64,000 bases of DNA from UBA2357 sp046295975 (GTDB taxonomy: Bacteria > Pseudomonadota > Gammaproteobacteria > Burkholderiales > Rhodocyclaceae), in assembly GCA_046295975.1 (NCBI GenBank), contig JBKBMG010000013.1, positions 1 to 64,000 on the forward strand, given 5' to 3'. Every line of letters begins with the position of its first letter. Position 1 is the stretch's first letter. A program made the position numbers and the translations under genes. The notes beneath the pieces were generated by a model. That model was given only the letters and a program-made list of their open reading frames with translations, did not search any database and had not been told where the DNA came from. Of this stretch, positions 26,714-35,638 are shown in pieces.

Positions 26714-28336
26714 TCACAGCACCAGCAGCGGCAACAACATCCACCATGGCAGCGAGGCCGGCACGATCACCTGCTGGGTGCCACTCCAGGGGCTGACGAA
26801 ACCGTCCGGGTCGATGGCACGGATACGCATGTAGTAGGTGTCGGGTGCGGGCCGGGCGATCACCACCTCCGGCACGTCCACCCCGCCCTCGGCCAGCAAC
26901 CGGGCGAACGCGGCGTCGGCAGCGAACTGGTATTCGAAGCGCTGACCGGGTTCGCCCATCCAGCGGAAGCTCATCTCGTCGTCGTCGATCAACGGTGGCT
27001 CGGGCGGTGCCTGCAACGGGCGCACGGTGAAGGGCACCGGGTCCGACCATGGGCCGCGGTCGCCGTCGGCACGGACGCTGGCCACGCGCCAGGTGTAATC
27101 GCCGGGCGCAAGCTCGAGCCGGGTGCCGGCCACGTCCAACCGGGACGCCTGCGGTTCGCCGCCGTCGGCGGGCACCGCCTCGAACAAGTAGGCCGCCGCC
27201 TCGGGGGCCTGCGTCCAGGCAAAGCTCACCCGCCCGGCGCTGGTCTTGCTTGCCGGCTGCGGCTGGGTTGTAAACGGGGGTTCGGGCCGTGCCTTGAGCC
27301 GGAACGGGTGGGCTGCGTCGTAACCTTCCAGGCCGCTGACATCGATCGCCCGCAGCAGCAGCCGGTAGTCGCCGTCGGCCAGGCCGCTCACGCGCGCTTC
27401 ACCGGCATCGACGATGGCGTCGAAATACACCGGCACGTCAGCCTCCGCCGGCACCACCCTCGCGCGCCAGCGGGTGTGGTCGCCCGAGGTGGGCATGGGA
27501 ATGCGCAGCAGCGGACGTTCGAACAGGTTCGGCAAGCCCTCGAGCGAGGGCGCGGCCGGCAGGGCCACCGCGCTGCCGACGCCGGTGGCGCCAGCCAGCA
27601 CGCCGAAGCCCTGGTCCACCGCATGCTCACGGGTTGCGCGCAGCGTCCGCACGCCAACCTGCCCGCTCAGCACCTCGGCACGGCTGTGCCCGGCCACGTC
27701 GTCCCAGGCCACGCGGAAATCGGTGCCGCGCACGCCGATGACAGCGGTCGGGGTGTCCACCCGGTAGCGCGCCGCCGGACCACGCTGGGGGGCCACTCTT
27801 GATTCGACCCGCCCCTTGTCCAGCGACAGATCCAGGGTTTGCGCGTCGGTGCCGGCATAACCTTGCAGGCGCTCGATGCGCGCCGACGAGCGGGCCGGCA
27901 GTTCGAGCAGCGAGCCGTCCGGCAGGGCGATCGCAATATGGCCATCGTCGCCCGTCTCCAGGCTGGAGCCCGCACCTACACGTCGGCCGGGCGCGGCATC
28001 GCGGCCATCCACGCGGGCGTCGCCGGACACGGCGCTGACCTCGGCGCTGCGCGGGAACGGCCGCATCAAGCGGATTGGAATGCGCAACTCGGTGCCGACG
28101 GGGATGCGCCGCGGGTCGGCCACACCGTTGATGCGCTGAAGCGTCGCCCAGTCGGCCGGGTCGGCAAGCAAGGCCTCGGCCAGTCCCATCAAGGTGTCGC
28201 CGGGTTGCGCACGGTAGAGGATCTCGTCAGCCGCCGCCGGCCCGGCGAGCGCGACACAGGCGGCGACTGCGGCGAGCGCACGCGCCAGCCGCATGGCCAA
28301 GGTGGTGGCAATCGGGAGCCGTCGGGCACGAGACAT
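26714..28336 (-). CDS. Secreted LysM-FecR-domain protein
   Basis: This is a 540-residue periplasmic or cell-surface protein. A signal peptide (to about residue 35, AGPAAADE) leads into a LysM peptidoglycan-binding domain (RAQPGDTLMGLAEALL ... NGVADPRRIPVGTELRIP). A FecR domain follows (about 110-225, with GRVESRV and VDTPTAVIGVRGTDFRV). Then come fibronectin-like repeats with YRLLLRAID and YTWRVASVRADGDRGPWS motifs, and a final hydrophobic stretch LPWWMLLPLLVL. The long upstream frame is rejected: the ATG at 28336 sits directly before the signal peptide. With the CHASE2 kinase and response regulator it probably forms an envelope-sensing system. Confidence 0.9.
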   Translation of the reverse strand: MSRARRLPIATTLAMRLARALAAVAACVALAGPAAADEILYRAQPGDTLMGLAEALLADPADWATLQRINGVADPRRIPVGTELRIPIRLMRPFPRSAEVSAVSGDARVDGRDAAPGRRVGAGSSLETGDDGHIAIALPDGSLLELPARSSARIERLQGYAGTDAQTLDLSLDKGRVESRVAPQRGPAARYRVDTPTAVIGVRGTDFRVAWDDVAGHSRAEVLSGQVGVRTLRATREHAVDQGFGVLAGATGVGSAVALPAAPSLEGLPNLFERPLLRIPMPTSGDHTRWRARVVPAEADVPVYFDAIVDAGEARVSGLADGDYRLLLRAIDVSGLEGYDAAHPFRLKARPEPPFTTQPQPASKTSAGRVSFAWTQAPEAAAYLFEAVPADGGEPQASRLDVAGTRLELAPGDYTWRVASVRADGDRGPWSDPVPFTVRPLQAPPEPPLIDDDEMSFRWMGEPGQRFEYQFAADAAFARLLAEGGVDVPEVVIARPAPDTYYMRIRAIDPDGFVSPWSGTQQVIVPASLPWWMLLPLLVL

Positions 28337-28422
28337 GGCGGAAATCCTTTGCGGGCGGACCGCGTCAAGCGGGGCGGGGGTGGGGGTGTTTGAGGCGGTG
28401 GTGATTGCGCCGAACGGCGCGC

Positions 28423-29118
28423 TCAGCCGGCCTGCGACGGCATGCGCTCCAGCCGGTAGCCGTAGTTGTAGGTGGGCGTGAGGCGGAATCCGCGCTCCGG
28501 CCGCAACTGCAGCTTGGTGCGCACACGGCTGATGTGGGTATCCACGGTGCGCGTGGCCACCGCCGGGTTGCGTCCCCACACCGCGGCCAGGAGGTGACCG
28601 CGCGACACCAGCCGACCGACGTTGCGGAACAGGAACAGCGACAGGTCGAATTCCTTGTCGGTCAGCTCGATGGGTTCGCCATCTATCCACGCCTGCTTGC
28701 CGGTGAGGTCAAATTCGTAAGGGCCGACGCCCAGGCGTTCGTCGTTCGCGGCCGGCTGGGTGCGCCTCAGCACCGCTTCGATGCGCGCCAGCAATTCGGC
28801 GCGCCTTACCGGCTTGATAAGGTAGTCGTCCGCCCCGCCCTGCAGCGCGGCGACGATGTCTTCCTCGGTATCGCGTGCAGTCACGAACATTGCGGGGGTC
28901 GGGTCGCGGCGGTCCTGGCGCAGCCAGCGCAATACGTCCTGCCCCTGCATGTCCGGCAGGTTGCCGTCCAGCAGACACAGGTCGAAACTCTCGCGCGCGA
29001 GAATGCGCATGAAGTCGCCCGCAGTTGGAAAGCCGTGGATGTCGTATCCTGATTCAACCAACCACTGCTCGATGGTCTCGCGCATCGCGGCATCATCTTC
29101 GAGCACTGCGATTCTCAC
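28423..29118 (-). CDS. OmpR-family response regulator of the CHASE2/FecR system
   Basis: This is a 231-residue response regulator. The receiver domain has Glu7-Asp8-Asp9, phospho-acceptor Asp51 (LCLLDGNL), the Thr in MFVTAR and Lys in YLIKPVR. The C-terminal winged helix includes LTDKEFDLSLFLF and VDTHISRVRTKL. The start is a GTG at 29118, preceded by AGGGAGG at good spacing; the longer open frame from 29232 reads through a tandem repeat and lacks family similarity. It is the first gene of the trio and is separated from the FecR gene by 86 bases. Confidence 0.92.
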   Translation of the reverse strand: MRIAVLEDDAAMRETIEQWLVESGYDIHGFPTAGDFMRILARESFDLCLLDGNLPDMQGQDVLRWLRQDRRDPTPAMFVTARDTEEDIVAALQGGADDYLIKPVRRAELLARIEAVLRRTQPAANDERLGVGPYEFDLTGKQAWIDGEPIELTDKEFDLSLFLFRNVGRLVSRGHLLAAVWGRNPAVATRTVDTHISRVRTKLQLRPERGFRLTPTYNYGYRLERMPSQAG

Positions 29119-29130
29119 TGCGGCCTCCCT

Positions 29131-29166
29131 TGTTCGTGTTGCTGTTCGTGCTGCTGTTCGTGCTGC
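29131..29166. repeat. Three tandem 12-bp repeats upstream of the response-regulator start
   Basis: The plus strand reads TGTTCGTG[T/C]TGC three times in a row (29131-29142, 29143-29154, 29155-29166), with a single T/C difference in the first copy. The array ends 12 bases from the GTG start of the regulator gene and covers its leader. Such arrays can vary in copy number or serve as repeated protein sites. Confidence 0.7.
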
Positions 29167-29303
29167 ATGCTCACCGGCACCTCTGGCCCCGGGCCTCTCG
29201 TAAGGTGTGCGGCGCTCGTAGCATAACGCCAATTACTGTGGCGTATGCCGAACTGCGTCACACCGACGCCGCCATCCGGCGCCACCGATTCGCCCCCACA
29301 CGC

Positions 29304-29945
29304 TCAGGCGCGCTCGCCCACGTAGGGATTGCTGCGGCGCTCAGCGCCGAAGGTGGACATCGGCCCGTGCCCCGGTACGAAGGCGACGTCGTCACCCAGC
29401 GGGAAGAGCTTCTCACGGATGGCGCGGATCAGCGTGGGATGATCACCGCGCGGAAAATCGGTACGGCCGATGGAGCCGGCGAAGAGTACGTCGCCGACCA
29501 GTGCGAGCCGCGCCTCCGGCTGAAAGAACACAACGTGCCCGGGGGTGTGGCCGGGGGCGTGGATGACGTCGAAACGCGCCTCGCCCACGCTCACGCTATC
29601 ACCATCGGCCAGCCAGCGATCGGGCTCGAAGACTTCCACGTCGGGAAAGCCGAACATGCGGCTCTGCTGAGCCATGCCATCTATCCAGAAGCGGTCTTCA
29701 GGGTGCGGGCCTTCCACCGGCACGCCAAGCTTGCGCGCCAGCGCGGCAGTGCCACCCGCATGGTCGATATGGCCGTGGGTGATCAGCAGTTTCTCGACCG
29801 TTACACCGAGCTGCGCAAGCGCCGCCTCGATGCGTTCGATGTCACCACCGGGGTCCACTACCGCGGCACGGCGGCTGCGCGTGCACCACACGATGCTGCA
29901 GTTCTGCTGGAACGGGGTCACGGGAACGATCTGGTATTCGATCAT
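29304..29945 (-). CDS. MBL-fold metal-dependent hydrolase, glyoxalase II-like
   Basis: This 213-residue metallo-beta-lactamase-fold protein resembles YcbL-type small glyoxalase II enzymes. The metal-binding motif THGHIDHAGG supplies His-X-His-X-Asp-His. Further ligands are the His in HAPGHTPGHV, the Asp in LVGDVLFAGSIGRTDFPRGD and the His in FVPGHGPMSTFG. The GSIGRTDFPRGD block is typical of the YcbL group, which hydrolyses S-lactoylglutathione-like thioesters. Its gene stands alone, divergent from the antiporter gene. Confidence 0.92.
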   Translation of the reverse strand: MIEYQIVPVTPFQQNCSIVWCTRSRRAAVVDPGGDIERIEAALAQLGVTVEKLLITHGHIDHAGGTAALARKLGVPVEGPHPEDRFWIDGMAQQSRMFGFPDVEVFEPDRWLADGDSVSVGEARFDVIHAPGHTPGHVVFFQPEARLALVGDVLFAGSIGRTDFPRGDHPTLIRAIREKLFPLGDDVAFVPGHGPMSTFGAERRSNPYVGERA

Positions 29946-30135
29946 GGCAAACGGGGCGCGGGAACGGCCCTGGCAAGGCGCCGGGCGGAGTCAAACCGCC
30001 AGTTTACCGTGTCGCAGCGCCCGGCGGGCCGATACACCTCGGTTTTCCGCTCGTCCGCCAACCCAAGACACGCATGCGCGTATCGCCGGCACTGCGGTAT
30101 GCTCTCCATCCAACTCGACTACTGCGGCGCACAAA

Positions 30136-32190
30136 TTGGACGATTTCCTGCCGATTTCCAACCCAGTGCAGGTGTTCGCGCTGGTCGCGGCACTCATCCT
30201 GCTCGCCCCCATCGTGATGGAGCGCTGGCGGCTGCCCGGGATGATCGGGCTGCTGATCGCCGGTGCGGTGCTGGGCCCGAACGCGCTGGGCGTGCTGGCG
30301 CGCGACCAGTCCTTCATTCTGCTCGGCACGGTGGGGCTGCTCTACATCATGTTCTCGGCTGCGCTGGAGATCGACATGTCGATCCTGCGCCGCTACCGCC
30401 TGCACAGCCTGGTGTTCGGGTTGATGACCTTCTCGGTGCCGATGGGCCTGGGGCTGGTGGTCGCCCATTACCTGCTGGGCTTCGCCTGGCCGGCCGCCAT
30501 CCTGTTGGCGAGTACCTTTGCTTCGCACACCCTGCTCACGTATCCGATTGCGAGCCGCCTGGGCATCACCCGCAACCGCGCGGTGACCACCGCGGTGGGC
30601 GGCACCATCATCACCGACACCCTGGCGCTGCTGGTGCTGGCGGTCATCGCCAGCTCGACCAAGGGCGAGATACACGAATACTTCTGGCACCAACTCGGCA
30701 TCAGCCTGGTGGTGTACGTGGTCGCCATTCTGGTGGGGCTACCGCTGCTCGCCCGCTGGTTCTTCCGCAACCTGGGCCGCGACGGCGTATCGGAGTTCGT
30801 CTTCGTGCTCGCTGCGGTGTTCGGCTGCGCAGCGCTGTCCCACCTGGCCGGTTCCGAACCCATCGTAGGCGCGTTCCTGGCGGGGCTGGCGCTCAACCGC
30901 CTGATTCCCCATCACGGCACGCTGATGAACCGCATCCAGTTCACCGGCGAGGCGATCTTCGTACCGTTCTTCCTGCTGTCGGTAGGCATGCTGCTCGACG
31001 TCAGCATCTTCCTGAGCGGGCCACGGGCGTGGGCGGTGGCAATCGCAATGAGCGTGACGGTGGTGGTCACCAAATGGCTGGCGGCAGAGAGCACGCGCGT
31101 ATTGCTGCGTTACGACCGCGACCAGGCACGGGTGGTGTTCGGGCTGAGCGTGCCGCAAGCGGCCGCCACCCTGGCCGCCACGCTGGTGGGCTACGACCTG
31201 GGCCTGTTCGACGATGCAGTGGTAAACGGCGCCATCCTGATGATTCTGGTGAGCTGCATCATCGCCCCCATCATGGTGGATCGCCACGGCCGCGCGCTGG
31301 CCCTGGCCAACGCCGAAGTCACCACCGAACGCGACGGCCAGCATCAGCGCCTGATCGTGGGCTGCGCGCGCCTGGAAACCGCCCGGCCGCTGCTGGAACT
31401 GGCCGTGCTGCTGCGCGACCGCGCCCGTGACCAGCCGATTTATCCGCTCACCGTGGTACAGGAAGGACCGGACGCCGCCGACGCAGTGGAGCAGGCGGAG
31501 AAGATGCTGACCAAGGCGGTGGCCCAGCTCGCCGCTGCCGAGGTGCCCGCCCAGCCGCTCACCCGCATCGATCTCAATGCCTCGTCGGGCATCATCCGCG
31601 CGCGCCGCGAACTGCGCGCCACGGCGGTGGTGGTGGGCTGGCGCGACCGCGCCGAGCCGCGCGAGCGCTTCTTCGGCTCGATGCTGGAACACCTGCTGCG
31701 CGACCGCCACTACGCCTTGCTGATGAGCCGCCTGGTGGAGCCGGTGAATACCACCCGCCGTATTGTCGTTGCGCTACCGCCCTACGCCGAGCTCGAGGCA
31801 GGCTTCCCGGTGGCGATGCGGCTGCTGGCCAACCTGGTGTCGCAACTCGGCGCGAGTGTGGTCATCGTTGCCGAAGGCCAGCACGAGGCGCGCGTGCGCA
31901 GCCGCCTGGCCGGCTTCAAGGCGCTCAAGGACGCGCGCTTCCAGACCGTGCCGCGTTGGACCGCATTGCGCACGACGCTGGTGGACAGCGTCGGCAACGG
32001 CGATCTGGTGGTGGTGTACAGCGTGCGCCCCGGCGGCCTGGCGTGGGAACCGCTGCTCGCCACACTGCCGACGCGGCTCGCCGCCCGCCTCAGCCACACC
32101 AACCTGATCGCGCTGTACCCGCCCGAACCGCGCGCCGAGCAGGACGAGCCCGCGGTCTACGCCGAAGCGGCGACGACGATGCGGTTGTAA
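30136..32190 (+). CDS. Kef-type (CPA2) cation/proton antiporter with C-terminal Usp-like domain
   Basis: This is a 684-residue protein. Residues about 10-395 form the 12-helix Na+/H+ exchanger domain of the CPA2 family (GMIGLLIAGAVLGPNALG, FVFVLAAVFGCAALSHLAG, SEPIVGAFLAGLALNRL). Residues about 400-680 are a cytoplasmic region with two universal-stress-protein-like halves, in place of the RCK/TrkA domain of classical KefB/C. No in-frame ATG precedes the first helix, so a TTG at 30136 (peptide starting LDDFLPISN) is proposed; confidence in that start is only moderate. A potassium or sodium extrusion role is a family inference. Confidence 0.85.
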   Translation: MDDFLPISNPVQVFALVAALILLAPIVMERWRLPGMIGLLIAGAVLGPNALGVLARDQSFILLGTVGLLYIMFSAALEIDMSILRRYRLHSLVFGLMTFSVPMGLGLVVAHYLLGFAWPAAILLASTFASHTLLTYPIASRLGITRNRAVTTAVGGTIITDTLALLVLAVIASSTKGEIHEYFWHQLGISLVVYVVAILVGLPLLARWFFRNLGRDGVSEFVFVLAAVFGCAALSHLAGSEPIVGAFLAGLALNRLIPHHGTLMNRIQFTGEAIFVPFFLLSVGMLLDVSIFLSGPRAWAVAIAMSVTVVVTKWLAAESTRVLLRYDRDQARVVFGLSVPQAAATLAATLVGYDLGLFDDAVVNGAILMILVSCIIAPIMVDRHGRALALANAEVTTERDGQHQRLIVGCARLETARPLLELAVLLRDRARDQPIYPLTVVQEGPDAADAVEQAEKMLTKAVAQLAAAEVPAQPLTRIDLNASSGIIRARRELRATAVVVGWRDRAEPRERFFGSMLEHLLRDRHYALLMSRLVEPVNTTRRIVVALPPYAELEAGFPVAMRLLANLVSQLGASVVIVAEGQHEARVRSRLAGFKALKDARFQTVPRWTALRTTLVDSVGNGDLVVVYSVRPGGLAWEPLLATLPTRLAARLSHTNLIALYPPEPRAEQDEPAVYAEAATTMRL

Positions 32191-32247
32191 CGGGCCGCGC
32201 CGACCGGACCGGTACCCACCTCACCGGCCGCATCAGCCACACCTGCA

Positions 32248-33270
32248 TCACTGGTAGGTGAGCGCCCGGGTTTTGCCCCAGAACACCCGGTAGGCGAACA
32301 CCGTGTAGGCGGCGATGGTGGGCAGCACCACCACCGCACCAGCCAGGATCACCTTCAGCCCCTGGGGATGGGCGGCCGCCTCCCAGATGTCCAGCCGGCC
32401 AATGACGATTTCCGGGAACACGCTGTAGGCCAGACCGTGGAAGGCCAGCAGGAACACGCCGACGGCGGCGGCAAAGGGCAGCCAGCACCAGCCGTCGTCG
32501 CCCGCCGCCTGGCGTCGGGCGAGCCGTGGCAACAGCAGTGCGATCAGCACGAACAGCGCCGCGGTAGCGAGCGGCAGCGGCAGCAACAGGAAGAATTCCG
32601 GCAGACTGAACCACTTGGCGGCGATGCGCGCGCTCACCAGCGGCGTCACCAACGACACCGCCGCCACACCGAGCGCGGCCCCCCACAGGCTGATGCGGGC
32701 CCAGCCCAGGGCGCGCACCTGCAGCCGGCCCTCACCCTTCATGATCAGCCAGCCCGCGCCCAGCAAGGCATAGCCCGCTGCCAGACCCAGGCCGGCGAGC
32801 GCGGCGAAGCCCCAGGCCGCGGCGCCGGGTGCGAAGCCGGTGAGGTAGCGCCCCAGCATCACCCCCTGGGCCAGCGCAGCGATCAGCGATCCGGCGGCGA
32901 AGGCGGCGTTCCACCACGGCTTGTGCTCGTCCTGGGCCTTCACGCGAAAGTCGAACGCCACGCCGCGCAGGATCAGCCCGACCAGCATCAGCGCCACGGG
33001 CAGGTACAAGGCCCCCAGGATCACGCCGTTGGCCAGTGGAAAAGCCACCAGCAGCAGGCCAGCGCCCAGCACCAGCCAGGTCTCGTTGGCGTCCCAGAAC
33101 GGCCCGATGGAGGCGATCATCATGTCCTTCTCGGCGTCTTCGGCGAAGGGCAGCCACAGACCCACGCCCAGGTCGTAGCCGTCGAGCACCACATAGACCA
33201 GCAGCGACAAGGCCATCAGGCCGGCGAACACCACCGGCAACCAGTAGTCGGGATTGATCTCGGCGCTCAT
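32248..33270 (-). CDS. cydB: Cytochrome bd ubiquinol oxidase subunit II (CydB)
   Basis: CydB is the haem-free structural subunit of cytochrome bd oxidase in the inner membrane, which reduces oxygen with quinol electrons. The 340-residue protein has nine or so helices and the motifs VVLDGYDLGVGLWLPF, GPFWDANETWLVLG and LRGVAFDFR. Its ATG overlaps the cydA stop by 4 bases. I see no cydX-like small gene directly downstream and no cydDC assembly genes in the window. Confidence 0.95.
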   Translation of the reverse strand: MSAEINPDYWLPVVFAGLMALSLLVYVVLDGYDLGVGLWLPFAEDAEKDMMIASIGPFWDANETWLVLGAGLLLVAFPLANGVILGALYLPVALMLVGLILRGVAFDFRVKAQDEHKPWWNAAFAAGSLIAALAQGVMLGRYLTGFAPGAAAWGFAALAGLGLAAGYALLGAGWLIMKGEGRLQVRALGWARISLWGAALGVAAVSLVTPLVSARIAAKWFSLPEFFLLLPLPLATAALFVLIALLLPRLARRQAAGDDGWCWLPFAAAVGVFLLAFHGLAYSVFPEIVIGRLDIWEAAAHPQGLKVILAGAVVVLPTIAAYTVFAYRVFWGKTRALTYQ

Positions 33271-34622
33271 TGCAAGACCTCCTTCAGCACGGGCTTGCGC
33301 ATCTCTGCCGACGCCGGCGCAGCCGCTTTGCGCGCAAGGTGGAACAACACCGAGACAAATGCCGCCAACAGTCCGATATACAGCACGAGGTACAGCGCCA
33401 GCGAAGTGGCGATCATGCCGGCGGCGACGTCACCGGCCGCTTCGGCGGTGGTCAGCACCCCCTGTACCAGCCAGGGCTGGCGCCCGATCTCGGTCACATA
33501 CCAGCCGGCCACCGTCGCCACCCAGCCGGAGAAGGTCATTCCCACCAACACCCGCGCCATCGGCGGCGACACCGCGCCGCGGCGCATCAGCTGCCAGACC
33601 GCACACCACGACACCGCCAGCATCAGCATCCCCGTCCCCACCATCACGCGGAACGCCCAGAACACCTTGGCGACCGGCGGATGCTCGCCCTCGAAAGCTT
33701 CCAGGCCGCGGATCTCGCCGTCCCACTCATGGGTCAGGATCAGGCTCGCCAGCCGCGGCACGGTGACGGCGTAGTCGTTGCGCCGCTCGGTCTCATTGGG
33801 CAGTGCAAACAACACCAGCGGCGCGCCACGCTCGGTTTCCCACACCGCCTCGATGGCGGCGATCTTGGCCGGCTGGTGCGCAAAGGTGTTCAGGCCATGC
33901 AGGTCGCCGACGACGATTTGCAGTGGAATCAGCAAGGCCGCTGCCCCCACCCCGGTGCGCAACGCCAGCCCCACGCCGCGCGACGCATCACCATGGCGCA
34001 AACGGTAGGCCGAAAGGCCCGCCACCAGAAAGGCGGCGGTCAGACCCGAGGCGATCAACATGTGGCTCAGCCTGTAGGGCATGGAGGGGTTGAAGATGGC
34101 GGCCCACCAATCGGTGATCAGGGCCTGCCCGTCCACCATCTCGAAGCCGGCCGGTGTCTGCATCCACGAGTTCAACACCAGAATCCAGAAGGCCGAGGCC
34201 GTGGTGCCCAGCGCCACCAGCCAGGTCGCGAGGGTATGCATGCGCTCGGACACGCGCTGCCGCCCGAACAGCATCACCCCGAGGAAGGTCGCCTCGAGGA
34301 AGAAGGCGGTCATGATCTCGTAGGCGAGCAAGGGCCCGGCGATGTTGCCGACGCGCTCCATGAAGCCCGGCCAGTTGGTGCCGAACTGAAAACTCATGGT
34401 GATGCCGCTCACCACGCCCAGCGCAAAAGTCAGCGCGAACACCTTCACCCAGAAGCCGTAGGCGTCCATCCATGCCTCGTCGCCGCTGCGCACATGGCGG
34501 TGCTTGAAATACACGAGCACCCAGGCAAGGGCGATGGTGATGGTGGGAAAGAGGATGTGGAAGGTAATGTTGGCCGCGAACTGGATACGCGCAAGCACCA
34601 GGGGGTCGAGTTCCATGGTCAT
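33267..34622 (-). CDS. cydA: Cytochrome bd ubiquinol oxidase subunit I (CydA/CioA type)
   Basis: CydA carries all three haems of cytochrome bd. The 451-residue protein shows the N-terminal ARIQFAANITFHILFPTI with the high-spin haem histidine, GTNWPGFMERVGNIAGPLLAYE with conserved acidic residues, YRLSHMLIASG (low-spin haem His) and the FRVMVGTGMLML methionine ligand. It lacks the long Q-loop insert of E. coli CydA, as in the short-loop, often cyanide-insensitive CioA group. It overlaps cydB and the regulator gene by 4 bases each, so the three form one operon. Confidence 0.95.
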   Translation of the reverse strand: MTMELDPLVLARIQFAANITFHILFPTITIALAWVLVYFKHRHVRSGDEAWMDAYGFWVKVFALTFALGVVSGITMSFQFGTNWPGFMERVGNIAGPLLAYEIMTAFFLEATFLGVMLFGRQRVSERMHTLATWLVALGTTASAFWILVLNSWMQTPAGFEMVDGQALITDWWAAIFNPSMPYRLSHMLIASGLTAAFLVAGLSAYRLRHGDASRGVGLALRTGVGAAALLIPLQIVVGDLHGLNTFAHQPAKIAAIEAVWETERGAPLVLFALPNETERRNDYAVTVPRLASLILTHEWDGEIRGLEAFEGEHPPVAKVFWAFRVMVGTGMLMLAVSWCAVWQLMRRGAVSPPMARVLVGMTFSGWVATVAGWYVTEIGRQPWLVQGVLTTAEAAGDVAAGMIATSLALYLVLYIGLLAAFVSVLFHLARKAAAPASAEMRKPVLKEVLQ

Positions 34623-35191
34623 GCCCCCCCGTCGGCTTCGCGGCCATCGCGCCCGCCCAGGCGGGTCAGCGACTGGGTGATCTGCAACAGTTTCTGCACC
34701 CCGGAACCGAGTTTCATCAGGCGCTGCAGGGTTTCAGCGTCCAGCTTCTGAATCTCGGCGAACCAGCTCGTGATCAGTTCGATCAACTCGTACATCGCCT
34801 GCATGCGCGCCTGGGCATGGCGCTCGGCGTCGCTCGCGGGCGCTTCGATGAGTGCTCCGCGCAACATCGTCAGCGTGGGCTCGACCTCGCGCTTCTGCCG
34901 CTCCTCGGCGAGCAGGCGGAAGATCGCCCAGACGTCGTCCGGCGTGGAGAAGTACTCACGCCGGTCGCCCGGCTGGTGCTGCAGCCGCACCAGTCGCCAG
35001 GCCTGCAATTCCTTCAGGCCAATGCTGACGTTGGAGCGCGAGAATCCGAGCTGCTCGGCGATCTCATCCGCATTCAGCGGCCTCTCCGATACATAGAGCA
35101 GCGCGTAGATCTGTCCGACCGTACGGTTGATACCCCAGCGACTGCCCATTTCGCCGAAGTGGAGCACAAAGGACTGGATGAGTGGCGACAT
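34619..35191 (-). CDS. GbsR/MarR-family transcriptional regulator of cydAB
   Basis: This is a 190-residue MarR-like winged-helix regulator of the GbsR subgroup (GINRTVGQIYALLYVSE, LNADEIAEQLGFSRSNVSIGLKEL). The ATG at 35191 is preferred: it has AAAGG at 8 bases, while the extended frame uses a TTG without one. It is the first gene of the cyd operon, overlapping cydA by 4 bases. An 8-bp inverted repeat and an FNR-like box lie just upstream, consistent with autoregulation and oxygen control. The effector is unknown. Confidence 0.9.
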   Translation of the reverse strand: MSPLIQSFVLHFGEMGSRWGINRTVGQIYALLYVSERPLNADEIAEQLGFSRSNVSIGLKELQAWRLVRLQHQPGDRREYFSTPDDVWAIFRLLAEERQKREVEPTLTMLRGALIEAPASDAERHAQARMQAMYELIELITSWFAEIQKLDAETLQRLMKLGSGVQKLLQITQSLTRLGGRDGREADGGA

Positions 35192-35202
35192 TTCGAACCT
35201 TT

Positions 35203-35231
35203 TCAAATTTCAAAAAACTCTGAAAATTTGA
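35203..35231. promoter_or_regulatory. Inverted repeat upstream of the gbsR-cydAB operon, probable operator
   Basis: TCAAATTT (35203-35210) and AAATTTGA (35224-35231) form a perfect 8-bp inverted repeat with centres 21 bases apart, two helical turns, 12 bases before the regulator start. A dimeric MarR/GbsR protein could bind here and repress its own operon. Confidence 0.55.
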
Positions 35232-35241
35232 TCCAGATCAT
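35228..35241. promoter_or_regulatory. FNR/ANR-like box upstream of cyd operon
   Basis: TTGAT-CCAG-ATCAT matches the FNR consensus (TTGAT-N4-ATCAA) at nine of ten positions. It overlaps one arm of the inverted repeat beside it. FNR-type control of cytochrome bd genes is common in oxygen-limited bacteria. Confidence 0.6.
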
Positions 35242-35332
35242 AGTCTCGTCACTTTCCGCTTGTCAAACACAAGCTCACCTGATAAGCGCGCTTGGATTAG
35301 GGTCTTTGGCAGGCCGGGCGTGAAGGGCGGCG

Positions 35333-35364
35333 AAAAGAAAAAAGCCGGAACGAACGCCCGGCTT
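35333..35364 (-). terminator. Rho-independent terminator downstream of the tupA-like gene
   Basis: On the minus strand AAGCCGG, a nine-base loop and CCGGCTT are followed at once by a run of T (TTTTTTCTTTT). This is a full intrinsic terminator in the right orientation to end the leftward transcript of the binding-protein gene about 275 bases upstream. Confidence 0.85.
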
Positions 35365-35418
35365 CATGGCTGCTTGCCCGGCTTCCAACTCACTCGGAGA
35401 GACGGGACTCAGCAACAA

Positions 35419-35554
35419 GGGAAACTCTAATTGAATCCGTTCGCTCTGAGCCCTTCGGCTGCGCTTGGGACAGGCTTGTCGAAGGGAGTTCTTCGTAAAA
35501 TCAATGGCTTCTACAGTCTCAGGCCGAACGGTGGGGCATAAATCAGTGCTTCCC
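35419..35554. repeat. Palindromic repeat element A (REP/MITE-like)
   Basis: A degenerate copy of the element seen at 37728-37906. Its ends are near inverted copies (GGGAAACTCTAATT and AATCAGTGCTTCCC). Inside are opposed copies of the TTCG...CTGAG / CTCAGGCCGAACGG motif. No reading frame of interest lies in it. Confidence 0.75.
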
Positions 35555-35638
35555 AAGGGGCTCGGCAACGCACGACGCGGTGGCGCGGCACAGCTCGTAG
35601 CGAACGGGCCGCGGATTCATCGCCTCGGCCCACGGCGC

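Noticed and set aside
29119..29232. Longer start for the response regulator through the 12-bp repeats
   Set aside because: The extension is low-complexity and lacks similarity; the GTG at 29118 has AGGGAGG at proper spacing and the receiver domain begins there.
34623..34751. Plus-strand genes opposite cydAB and modC
   Set aside because: The long plus-strand frames there are His/Gln/Arg-rich antisense shadows of high-GC genes.
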